Below are positions 22,284 through 34,800 of a stretch of 64,000 nucleotides of DNA, one piece after another (the stretch's first letter is position 1; each line of letters starts with the position of its first letter). The stretch covers positions 46,503,503 to 46,567,502 of the forward strand of contig OZ034974.1 of the NCBI GenBank assembly GCA_964030785.1, read 5' to 3'. This stretch comes from Siderastrea siderea. Taxonomy: Eukaryota > Cnidaria > Anthozoa > Scleractinia > Rhizangiidae. A model generated the notes under the pieces. The model ran no database searches, was not told where the DNA came from, and worked only from the letters and a program-made list of their open reading frames with translations. The translations under genes and the position numbers were made by a program.

Positions 22284-23499
22284 TAGCCTGCGTAGCAGGC
22301 GTAAACGGGGAGGGGGAAGGGGAGCAAGAAGGTGGGAGAAGGGGGACTGGGGGCTAGGGACGAGGGAACGCCTGCTACAAAGACCCCATTTTTTCATTTC
22401 TGCGGCCGCCAGCGGCCGCAAAATTCTGATTGGCTAATTTTTGACAGTAAGCCCCACGGGAATGACGTAATTTGACGAGGACGTGCAGTTGGAAGATTTG
22501 AACTTGGTTGCAGCAGCCAGCAGGCCGGGCCAGGTAGCGAAATCGAAACCAGAGCGAGAAACGGTAGTTAGAGCTTTCCAAGGGGACGAGATGTTTTAGT
22601 GGTTTTGCCAAAGGGATACGGTCCTAGAAAGAAGAGATTTTGTGATTGTCAGAGAGGATTTCAAGAAAGCATTGCACCGTTTCACGCGTGAATTTCCGAG
22701 GCAGTGTAAATATCCCGTTTAATATCGGAATGAAGACTCGCCCTTTGAGAACTATAAATTAGAAGAAGAAGCCCAAAGAAACGCTCGACACCTTAAACAG
22801 TGGAACTCAGAGAACTAAAAGCGAAGAAATTATTCTTTGAGAACAGACGGTTGTTTTAAAGTGAAATCTGCGGTTGCAATAAGACATCACTCAAGCCGTT
22901 GACTTTGTAGGGAATCCATGGTAAAGCAACCTACATTTTTTCTTGTAAATTTGTATCGAAATATATTTTTTTAATTGTCCGATTCTTCACATTATGAATT
23001 TCGCGTTATTTTTGAAATTTCAAAACGTGCACTTCGGTCAATATAAATGCCATTCAAAATATATCGCGGTTCTTCGCTTGCGTGTTTTAAAATAAGCTTA
23101 CCTTTCCTAAAAGCGAAAATTGAACGTGTTTGATTTTCAGAAGCAAAGAGGGGTTTACCTTAATAAATCTTTTTATTTAGAAAAGCTTCGTGTCTCTTAT
23201 TTCGAAAAAAGCGCAAGTATAAGTTCTTTGATTGGAAAAAATTCTCATCCTAACTTTATTTTTAGATGCTTCATTAAATTCCTGCGTGCAGTCAGTTATG
23301 CAGGAAAGCGCGCGCCTGCTTCTGATTGGTGGTTGCATTGACAGTTAACTTAATTAGATTACCTAAAATCGGTGGGCGGAGATGGAAAAATGGGGATCTT
23401 TGTAGCAGGCGTTCCCTTGTCCCTAGCTCCCAGAACCCATTTTTCTCCCGCGTTCTCGCTCCCCCTCCCCTTCCCCGTTTACGCCTGCTACGCAGGCTA
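22284..23499. mobile_element. 1.2-kb element with ~115-bp TIRs (TAGCCTGCG family)
   Basis: The left end TAGCCTGCGTAGCAGGCGT and about 100 following bases return as the reverse complement at 23385-23499. The flanks CGGGAAATT and CGGGGAATT look like a 9-bp target duplication with one change. The interior (22440-23370) shows no domain I recognise. Confidence 0.7.
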
Positions 23500-25134
23500 C
23501 GGGGAATTTAAAGTACCGTGTGGGACGACATTTTGGGGGGATTTTGCCCTCAATCCATATTCCTAAACAAAAACTCTCGCAAAATAACGGTCTCCGCAAA
23601 TTTCACTCCACCCTTCAGTCAAATAAATGACTCTGCTTTTTGTAATGCAAACCTGCGGTTTTCGAATGATAATGAGCGAAATTAGATCTTTTAACAACAA
23701 CAGCTCGAGCATGGAAGATGATAGGGAGGCGTATGTCCTTCGCTTGAGTTTGCTGTTGCGTCAGTAGCTACAGGGAAGTATTGAGTAGTCAGTGAAAAGA
23801 CTCCCTTCAGCGCCGTCAGGGCAGAATCACAACTCGACAAGTAACGAAAGATGATAAGTTAATGCCTCTCCCTTTTTCCTTGCTTTAACGGAAATCGCAA
23901 ATATTAGTTTCCAGAGGACAATGTCAGTCATCCCCATTCGCAAAAATTTGTTCCCGGAAAGTGGCGATAATCATCAATTCGTGAAGGATACTCCCGCGAA
24001 CATTACATGCTACATGGTCACGAAGCACCCCAAAGACGCCTGGTCAAAAAAACAAACAAACAAACAAACAAACAAACAAACAAAGCCGTATAACATTATT
24101 CACTTGTTACTACTGTATAAAAATAACTTTAACAACTCCTTCGGAATCTGTTGGAGAGACGCGAACTATGTTTTATAACTTTTTGTTGTAAATCATTTTA
24201 TAAAATTCATAACTTGGCAAGTGCAATATTCAAGAAATCAAAATAAAACTCTACAAATCTAAACCCTTTTGCAAATCATTATATCAAGTTTGGAACTTGG
24301 CAATCATTCAAGTAATCACAATGAAACTTTACAGTTTTGAATCATAAAATCTCCACTCAACGGAGATTTTCAAATAACTTAGATCACTTCACCTATTTAC
24401 AAACGCATATAAAAGGTTACTTAAACAAATAGAAGACCTTTTATGCGTTTCCATAACGATATAGTAACACGAGTGGAAGTTTTGAGAGAAAGAAACAAAC
24501 TAGAAACACGATTAGAAGTCTAGGAAAATCAGAAACTTGTAGACACACGAGCCGTAAGCTCCATTATTGTTTCAAGTTCTCCAAAACTTATACGAGTGCG
24601 TCTTCTACAAAAAAACACACAGACAAAATAAGACGTGTGAAAACACGAGCCGAAGGGACAACTTCCACAGCTGTTTCAATTTCTCCCAAACGTTCGTATG
24701 TTGCTATAACTTACAGAACAAGCGAGTTAAAATAGTTTTCTCATTTATTTTAGAAAATAAGTGTTTGCCACTTTAAAAACGAGGAAAGAGCTGGTACCGA
24801 GTTAAATTATTAAGGAAATCAAACAACCACGAAGAAATAATCCGTCGAATGAAAGAGCACATCAGAATGGTAGCCTTTGTGAAAGTTTGGATGAATATAT
24901 AGTGAAGAAGACGTTTGACGTCTCCATTTTGAAAGGGTTGTCCCCGTGAACCATACAAACTCTATGAATTGTCCATTTTTCAGAAAAACCATTTATTCAG
25001 TTTCTAACCGACCGATTAACCCCAATTTTGAGATACTTTTTCAGTTGAAGAACATAATTTCAATCAATCAGTTATTTTTTTTAATTTTTAAACAACAATA
25101 ACAACTTCGGCCATGCAGTTTTCTACTACACCAG
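23500..25134. repeat. Intergenic, with an (AAAC)n microsatellite
   Basis: No gene seen. At about 24048-24083 there is a run of nine CAAA units. The words 'aaaacacgagccg' and 'acacacgagccgtaagctcc' around 24540-24660 hint at a short degenerate tandem repeat. Confidence 0.45.
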
Positions 25135-25266
25135 GAGCGGTCTCTCTTTCCGCTCAGGGATAGTCGAGGGAAACGAACAAGCGAGCGAGAGGGCTGCAGG
25201 TGAAACGTGCGAGTGTCTAGCCGCCAGTTTTCCTCGACTATTCCTGAGCGGAAAGAGAGACTGCTC
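25135..25266. mobile_element. Hairpin element
   Basis: The arms 'tctctctttccgctcagg' (25141 on) and 'cctgagcggaaagagaga' (ending about 25260) are complementary, as are the adjoining 'atagtcgagg' and 'cctcgacta'. It is about 130 bp with a short loop. Confidence 0.6.
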
Positions 25267-25272
25267 GTAGTC

Positions 25273-25393
25273 CATCCTCGGAGACCCAGGGGCAGCTAGT
25301 CGGGACGACGGAATTTTCGTGGGCGAAAGTTTACAACAAGAGCAGATGAAAATCCTGTCGTCGCGACTAGCTGCCCCTGGGTCTCCGAGGATG
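25273..25393. mobile_element. 121-bp MITE with perfect 9-bp target duplication
   Basis: The inverted ends start CATCCTCGGAGACCCAGG. CTCGTAGTC flanks it on both sides (25264-25272 and 25394-25402). It has landed against the right end of the hairpin element at 25135-25266. Confidence 0.75.
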
Positions 25394-25549
25394 CTCGTAG
25401 TCTAGTTCTCTACTCTTTTTTAAAGTGGCTAACGACGGTTTTTAACCAATTAGAAATCACGTAGTATTTATATCCGTCCAATAATTACATATGCGGTACA
25501 ATGTTCCTTATGGCCTTTAGTGACGTCCGAGTCTCTAATAAATAACATG

Positions 25550-25818
25550 CTAAACCATTACTCCACAATCTGCACTCGATGACTTGGCATGAGATCCTCC
25601 ATAAATAAAACCGGTTTGAGGAGAAAATTTGTCGTATTTTTCTCCCTGTTGCTTTTCTCTCCTCTCATTATTGTGTAGAACTGTTTCGCTCTCCTTTATT
25701 TCTGTGCGCTTTTTTCTCTCTCTGCGGAAAAACCGAAAACCAATAATACCCAGCACCAATAAAACTGTTGCGCCAAGAATGGAAGGACTAACGATGACGA
25801 GGATTTTCTGCCAGCGGG
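25550..25818 (-). CDS. Convertase exon 13: membrane span and tail
   Basis: A membrane segment ([20 protein letters not shown]) is followed by RRERKKR and a 60-residue tail with the Y-x-x-Phi sorting motif YDKF, ending with TAG at 25552-25550. Confidence 0.85.
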
Positions 25819-28800
25819 CTACAGACAAACAAAACAAAACAAAACAAAATTAGAAGAACAGCTTAAAAAATTAACAATTGTTAAACAAAAACGAGTCGAA
25901 TTAGCTGTGAGTTCATGCATGTACAAGATTAAGTGGAAGAACTGTTTTAGAGCGCCCGAGCGGTGTATGGAAGGTCATGGGTTCGATTCCCGACGGGGAC
26001 CCAGATTTTGTCTCTGTCCCACGCTCGTAACAGCTGAATATTCCATCTTTCTCAAGAACTGTTTTATAATAAATTCAACTGAAAATGACCGTTTGTTTGT
26101 TTGTTTTGATACCCAACGTCTTTCTTGCAACTATCTCATTCGGCCGCATTTAAATTGAACGTACAAGCAGTTAAAATTGAAACTGCGGTGGAAGTGTAAT
26201 GAACATAAACGGCAGCTACTTTTGCATACCAGTTTTGGAAGTTGGCCGCGCAACGAAAGCTTGTTGGTCTATTGTTTGACTTAAAGGAATTGTTGATGTT
26301 GATGTTGATGATGTTGGAAATACAACACCTGTGGACGTCGGCGGGACATGAGGGTTTTCCGATATGGGATTCAAAGTCGTTCCATACAAAATCAAAGACC
26401 AGCTATAAAGTGTACCTAAAAAACAGAACCAAAAAAATTCACTCGTTAGCTGAAGGTGGTACATCTACGTTTCTTGAGAAGCGTTAACATTGATCTGCCA
26501 ATGATTCTTATGTCAATAACTTCACCTTTGTTTTACGCGACTTTTTTTTAGTTTAGCCTTCACACAAAAAAAGTAGCAGAAATCACCTTTTATTGTTCAA
26601 CACATCAGTTCAGCGAACGCAAACTATTTACGGTTTTGTAGTTACCGACCCGTAAAAATTTAAGCAAAAACTTGTCACTCTTTTTCGCAGCTAGCATTCC
26701 TAACTACCGTGTGTGATAAAGATAATAATCTTTCAAGGGAAGCGAAAACATCCTGGGCCCGGTTGTTCGAAACAGGATTAAGCTAACCCAGAATTAATGC
26801 CAATTTTTATTTATTTTTTTTTATAGCCAAACAATGCGGATTCCTGTAAATCTTTCTTGCCCCACATTTTGGCTTTGGCTGCTTTTAAACAATCACTCGT
26901 AATTTGCTGTAAAAACTCCTTTGAAATAAGAGAAACAGAAACCTTGCTTAAATTTTAATCCCAGCTTAGCGTTAACAGGCTTTCGAACAACCGGGCCCTG
27001 AAGAGGTGTTTTTTTTTTAAACCTTCAACTCGTTTTCAATTATCACTATTAAAGTACTGCTGTTGTTATTATTTTTTGAAAAAGAAAAAAAAAAGTGCTT
27101 TAAATGTACTTACCCGTGGTGTCGTAAGCTGGGTCTAAATTTTCAATTTTGAGTTTCCACTCGCCCTCAGGATTTTCTCCCCAGTTGAACAAGGTGGTGA
27201 TAATCCAGTTTGTCAGGTTTTTGTATCCTGTTAGATTGTCAATTCGGCGCTGACGAGTCAGTGGAGATGTGGTACCACTCGGTGCCTTCAGCTCAAGAAG
27301 CAGATCTCCACGGCGAGTGAAATCAAGATTGACTTTCACCTGAACGTGTTCCAGGAATTTTATTTCACAGTTGCTAACTGTCACAGAAAGTTCGTGTGGT
27401 ATTTTCCTGAAATTTCAAGTACTTTCGTTAGTCATGGTATTAGTGGAGGGGAACTGGGGGACGGGAACTCGGGAGAAAAGGGACTGGGGCGGGAAGCGTA
27501 CAGGAGGCCGAAAGAGACGGTGGGAGACCGCGCTCCCAAGGTGGTAAGAAGCGGGAGAAATAGGACAAAATTATACAACATTGCGTAATATTTTGAATAA
27601 AAAAAGAGCAAAGCAGCGGAAGCCAACCAAAAAGGGGCCGGAATCGGGATTAAAAGGGTAGGGGAAGCGGGGAGTTTAGAACGCCCTGTCCTCCCTCCCA
27701 GCATATTAGTAACTGGCCACAATAACCACTGGTTCTCTTGGGAAGGAAAGATGGCACAGAGATCAGATCGTCTGACCCCTTGCGTCCTGCACATGTCACA
27801 CTTCTGGTTTTTCTCTTGCTCCGAGAGTTTGAGTTCTCCAGTTTCCTCTCTGTATAAAAATTAACATCACTCTGATTCCAAAGTGTAATCTGGTGATACA
27901 GTAGACTCCCTCTATTGCTAACTAGCAAGAGTTAGAAATAAAACAAACGAATTCGTTGATAGGTCGTACCTTTACTCCACATTGACATTGGTGCTCCACA
28001 TTGACGAATGAGTGGCGGCGCAAAAAAAAAATGCTGCGATGGACTAGCATCCCATCCAAGGAGGATGCTAATGCCCATACATGTTGTTACTTCATGTTTA
28101 GGTATCCTGTGATGGACTAGCATCCCATCCAGGAGGAGTAGTAATGCTCCTAGTTACTTCATGTTTTAGCCTACGCGTAGCCGTACCCACCCCCGAGGAG
28201 AAAACGTTTTCTCATCCCCGATTTCTCCTCGGGGGTGGGTACGGCTACGCGTAGGCTATTCATGTTTTGGTGCGCTGTGATGGGCTGGCATCCCATTCAG
28301 GAGGAGTAGTAATACTCCTAATACCTTATATTTGGATATCCTGTGATGGGCTAGCATCCCATTCAGGGACCCTGGCCGTAATGTGCGCCACCTTGGCCCA
28401 AATTGCAAAGATTCTGGAAACGAGTTCTAACGGTGATTTCACTGATATACAAATTGCGTCAAACCTGTTTTCATCTTCGCCTTTAATCTCACATCTTCGT
28501 TGCTTAGGCACTTTAGTCCAACGTTCTGATAAGTACACCATCTTGCCAGCATCCATGAGACCGAAGCCAAAAAATCTGCTCACAGTTAAACCAGCTTTGT
28601 TTGTCACCCAGCCTCCTCTCTCGAGTGGAACCCCTCCTGGTGCGTGTCTCGCACTTCGAACTATCACGTGTTGTACGTCACGCCATGTTAAGGCGGGACT
28701 GTAGAAAAACAAAATATTACTTAAGGCATCAGCGTGGACTAGTAATTAGGCTACCGGACTTGAAATTTCGGCGGTGATCCCGAGTTCAAGTCCCCTACTG

Positions 28801-31800
28801 ATCACTAGCTGGCGTTGTCATTGGCAATTTAGTTTGACGTTTCGAGCATTTTCTCCTTGTTGGGCAAGTTTCGTTCACCTCTTTGCTGATTTGCCTCTTC
28901 GCATCCAACGCGTGCTTGTAGAGTAATTGTTAATAAGAGTTATTTTGCCCCTACTCCATTACGACCAGCATATTTTCTAGACTGCAGTCCTGGGTGAGTG
29001 AGCAGGGGGCCTCTCTGCATGACACAGACGAGTGAACATGTACTTTAAAATGAACCTGCCTATTGTTTTGTTGCCACTTATTTAGCCTGTTGGCAGGTAG
29101 AGCTTTCGCAGGAAGAGCTTTATAAACGATCCCCTACCAAGAGCAAATCGCTCCTTTAAGTAACGTTAGCGCGGATACGAGTTATTGTGGCATCGGCTTT
29201 TCTGGTGACAGAAGTGGAAAACACAGGGAATTTCAAGTGAAATAAAAGGGTTTGTGGATAAACATGCGGGGAAAGCTAGAAAATCAATAACCAAGCTTCA
29301 AAATTAATAATCTGTATTATAAATATTTTGAACCTTACTTTGCTTCAAGCGTCAGCGCAATGAGACCTGACGCCATAGCTGTAGCCGCTGATGTTGCTCC
29401 AAAATTATCAACGCATCCTGACTCCTTATCGGCGGTTATCTGAACAACGTAAAGGAAAAAGGAAAATTTAACAAAGAAACAGTACAAAAGCCACCCTTTC
29501 CGCAATAGGATTCAACGACAAAATTTTTTCCCTTGTTTTAAATGAACTCTGCAACTGAAGTGAGATCCTGGGTCCTACACGCTATAGCAGGACATAAATC
29601 CTTCTATCAAACGTTAATATCAGACCTTAGCGTTCTTGAACCCTATGAACCCAGACAACTGGTACGGATGATTAACTAACTAAAATATTGGCCAAACGAG
29701 AGAACTGATGAGAGTGCAAACTCTCTCTCTCTCGTTTTCCCTGAAACTCTCGTGAGCTCAGTCTCGCCGTCTCTCGTGGACTCTGGATGAGTTTAAACCT
29801 GCACAAGGTTTTAATAAATGGGTTCAAAGTCTAGTCTCGCTTGTTCTGAAAGCTTCATGCGCTCTCGACGACTCTCGCAGACTCTCGAAAAGTTTTGAAC
29901 CTCCTCAAATCGTAATAAGAATCCATGAAAGCTCAAACTCGCACCCTCCTTTGGCTTCTAACTCATGCACTGGCTCCCGCACGCTCTAGAGGAGTTGGAA
30001 TCTGCTCAAATCTTTATTAGTATCCACAGAAATATAAACTATCTCTCTCGTTTCGCATAAAACTCTTGTGCGTTCTCGCCGACTCTCATACGCTCTCGAG
30101 AGTTTGAATCTACTCACATTTTCATTAGAATCCATGGAAGAATTAAACTCTCTCACTCGTTCGACCTAAAACTGTTTTGCCCTCTTGACGACTTGTACTC
30201 TCACATGCTCTCAAAAACTTTTGAATCTGCTCAAATCGTAATTAGCACCCATGGAAATTCAAACTCTTGCGCTGTCAAAGGGGTTGAAACTTCTCAACTC
30301 TCTTTCCTGCTTTGGACTCTGCAAGATGGTTTTAAATCAAGCCCCCTTTTCAGGTTTAGAGAAATTAGGAGCCTTTATTTTAACGGCAAAACACAAGATA
30401 AAGCAACATGTCGTGTTATTCCAAACGTTTTAAAAGCAAAAACGACCAGCCTAAGATATTTTCAGACAAAACCGGCGTTACTTCTGGGCACGTACAGTGT
30501 ACAACATGGATCATATACTAAGCATGCACTTCAGAAATTTGGACTATAAACAATGTCCGATGACTTGGAGAGTAATCGGACATTACCTCCCCCTCGTGTA
30601 TACTATAAACAGTTGAATAACTAGAAAGACACTCAGGGGCGGATCCTGGGGGGTGGATTGGGTGGCTAGCCACTCCCCTCGTCAGGTTAGTTTAAAACTA
30701 TCTTTGAGGCGACTTTTGTCTCCTATTGTTCCGTTATCGTCCTGTCAGGTCAGCCCCCCAGCCCCCCAGCCCCCCCCCCCACCCCCACCCCCTTCCAAAA
30801 TCCTGGATCCGCCACTGGCACTGTGAGAGTAAAATGTACCTCAAAGCCCAAAAACGAAATTACAATTCACTCGTAGCAACAACAACAAAAGGATGACGAC
30901 GAGAAGAAACATAGGCGCGCAATACGCGCAGAGCCAATGACGTTTTTTTTCACAATATGGTGAAATTTGTCCTGACAACCTATGGGACTTTACACCTCCG
31001 GTAAGTCCCACCCTAACCCCTCAGCCCCCCCCCACCACCACCACCATCAAAAAGATCTTGTGGTTATCCACTATAAAACCTGGTAATGATTCAGCAGCGT
31101 GACTACGCGGAGTAAAAAAAAAAAAAACCGAAGAAAGCTCTTTGTTTCACGGTTCTTCAAAGAACACAGACAAAAACAAGTAAACTTAAACTTAAACTCA
31201 CCGTCGAAAAATATTGCATACATAATTTAGGCAAAGATCAGTGGAAAGTTAACCATTTTACATCAGAAATAAATGCAAGTTGCAGTTGAACCTTTTAATT
31301 TCTTACTTCTACCGGCGAATATCCAACACTTTTCAGTGCTCATAAACGGTCAACTTTCTAAAGGGTGCCGTTTTGACGCTCTGCGTGATTTGCGTGACAC
31401 GCGACTCGCTTTACTTTGTTTAATTTGTAAGGTTTCAGACGTTTCAGGCAACCACTTACGTTCTTAGGGGCCGACCATTTAACTTTTGAGGGGGGGGGGG
31501 GGTGGATGATTTCTGGTCAGCAAGCTTTTTTTTTTTCTAGCAACCTGGTGGGCAGGATATTTTTTTTCCTTCTAATGCTCTGCAGGATATTTTTTTTCCT
31601 CTTCATTTCTCTGCAGGATTTTTTTTTCCTCAAAAAAAAAAAAAGAGTTCTTACATTAGTTTTCAATTCCAGCTGGAGCTTTGTTCACAGACAAGACAAC
31701 AAATAGATAAATCATAAGTAAAATGCATGGGCTTGAGTTTGTTTCATGGGATTATGAAAATCACTTACACTATTTTTTTTGTATGAGCTCATTATGCCGG

Positions 31801-34800
31801 CATAATTTCGAGCATAATACTATAGGTGGAGCATCGAGCGTAATGCCGGCATGATAGTGCTATTTGCCGGCATAATAGTGCCATTTTGTGACATAACAGT
31901 TATTTATTTTTTTAGAGCTACAACTGTCCATTTATTAAGTTAAAACTACAAAATTTCAAGCTATTTTAATGTTCTTCGTGGTTCCAATTACTACCGAGCA
32001 CTGTAGGCTTGTTCCCAGTGTATCCTCAAGTGGGTTGGGTCTTTAGGCCTGGTTACTCTCATTACGCCAGGCTTCTATAAAGGCCTTCCTGGTTTTTATT
32101 TTTGCGCTTCAGGGGGGTCCGGGAAAAATTTTTTATGGCATAATTATATATCTCATTTTAAAATATAAAAACATTGAAAATATAGATACATGTTACTGTT
32201 TACTTATTTATTTATTTATAGTTGACAACAAGAAAGGTTTGGATCTGTTTCTTTTTATACTGAATATATATTATAATAAAGATATATCTTATTTAAAAAT
32301 ATAAAAACATAGAAAAATATAGATACATGTTACTGTTATTTATTTACGGTTGACAACAAGAAAGGTTTGGATCTGTTTCTTTTTATACTGAATATGTTAT
32401 AATAGAGATATATCTTATTTACAAATATTTAAACATAGTTTAAACATGTTATTTACGGTTGACAGCAAGAATCATAGAATAGTTTCATAACAAGAATTAA
32501 GGATTTAACCAAGGTTTGAAATGGCAGAGGGTGGGGAATTTAAAAATTTTAGTGACCCAAAATATTTGAAAATGTCAATCATTCTAGCCCTTGGGTATGC
32601 CTGCACTCCCCCCATTGGGGCTAGACATTGATAGGTGCATTACTAAAACATCGCAAAAATCAAAAATGGCAAAAATGTTATATGTTATAAATGTTATGTC
32701 ACATGAAAATGCTTCAGTTAAAAAGATTAAAAATGAACAAATTATTTTTCTTTATCTAATAAAACTTGATTCTTTAAATAGAAAAATTTACCTCCATTAC
32801 TGCTTGTGATATTATAAAGCTAACGAGTTTGGATACAGTACGAGGGATGTTACTAAAACGGGGAATGGGGAATAGGGAATAGGGAATAGGGAATGGGGAA
32901 TGGGGAATGGGGAATGAGAAATAGTGGTCAGCGGTAATACCTAAAAAATTAAGTTGGAGTCTGCGCAGTACGGCAAAGAAACGAGGATTGCACGTGGAGA
33001 GCGAAAGATGGAAGGTAAGAATATTTATCTGTCAGTTTTTCCCGAGTTTTTGGGATTATTGAGTTTCTGTTTATTAAAATTAACCAAAAATATTGATTTG
33101 CAGGTGATGAGAGTAACGATGATATTTAGGATCACGAGGTCATCGTTATCGACAGGTTGGAATAAAAAGATTCGTATCACTTTGAGTACAGTCGCTTCGA
33201 GTGTTACAGTGAAACCCATTAAACTATGAACGCCTAAAATTATTTCTGGAATGTTTATTGTTCTGCGACCAATCAGATTCGAGACGTAACCGCAACAAAC
33301 CGCAAGAGTAATTAGCTGAAAGGTTTCGATCACGAAATGAGTCGGTGGCTTTTGCGTCCACGATAAATTCTCAGTTTCACCGCCGATTAACAAACACTCT
33401 GAAATTGTTATTTTTTTTCTATTTCAGAGTTTATGCATAAGCAAAGAATAACTATAAACGATATTTTACTGAAAAGAGATAAATAATCGAACAGACACGG
33501 CTAGGAGCGCGTCTGGGAGCAGAATCGAGAGCAGAATAATTGTATTCAGTTTTTGATTTTTTAAAAAACGGCCTCTCCAGTGTTGTCAGTTCTAATCATT
33601 TGTAGGTTTCAACCTTTTCCCTGTTTGACCAAAACAGTTAACTGAATAACTTTGCAAAAGTTTCCCTTTACCCTGCTGTGGTGAGGAGAACAGTGTATCA
33701 AGCTCATTCACGGCAAAACTCTTCCGTCCAAGATGTCGCGCAGTTTCACCGGCGATTATTGCAGTAGAGCAAATAATTACTGCAGTTTCTGTTAGACCCG
33801 AGTTTTCACGGCAAACACAAACACGCCTGCCGTTGCAGATACAAACATGCGTGCAACTTGCGTACCGTTGCAATAATTTCGAAAAATTACACTCGCTTTT
33901 GATGGCTATTTAGGTCTCAGTTCTGTAGTTGTGTTACTTTGGACCGACGGAATCGAAAACATCAAATGAGGGCCAAAAACAAGCACGTTTTGAGGCAAAA
34001 CCAAAGAAGTGATAAATGGGATGTTTATGCAAACACCGAAGGAAACGTATCTTTTTTAAAATATACTAAACGCACGAATCGCTTCTACTAGAACTGGACA
34101 TTTGTTCACTTGTGCCGTCTATCCTTCGCTCATACAGAAGCTATCTGAAATAGAAAAGAATAACAACTGCAGTATTTCCAAAGGGTATAAAAAAATTGAG
34201 AATCGTGGAAGAAAAATCCAGCTAGTTGTTTCATGTCCATAACGTAAAATGTTAGGCTAACGGCTTGCGTGACATCTTGGACGGAAGAGTTTTGCCGTGA
34301 ATGAGCTTGATACTAGGGTAAAGAAAAACTTTTGCAAAGTTATTCAGTTAACTGTTTTGGTCGAACAGGGAAAAGGCTGAAACCTACAAATGATTATGAC
34401 TGACACCACCGGAGAGGCCGTTTTTTAAAAAAATCAAAAACTGAATACAATTATTCTGCTCTCGATTCTGCTCCCAGACGGCAGACGCGCTCCTAGCCGT
34501 GTCTGTTCGATTATTTATCTCTTTTCAGTATAATATCGTTTATAGTTATTCTTTGTTTATGCATAAACTCTGAAACAGAAAACAAAATAACAATTTCAGA
34601 GTGTTTGTTAATCGGCGGTGAAACTGAGAATTTATCGTGGACGCAAAAGCCACCGACTCGTTTCGTGATCGAAACCTTTCAGCTAATTACTCTTGCGGTT
34701 TGTTGCGGTTACGTCTCGAATCTGATTGGTCGCAGAACAATAAACATTCCAGAAATAATTTAGGCGTTCATGGTTTAATGCGTTTCACTGTAACACTCGA

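Noticed and set aside
28326..28712. Convertase exon 10 running on as one long frame to 28326
   Set aside because: Beyond 28465 the frame enters a minisatellite, and only the donor at 28464 gives the phase needed for the P-domain exon.
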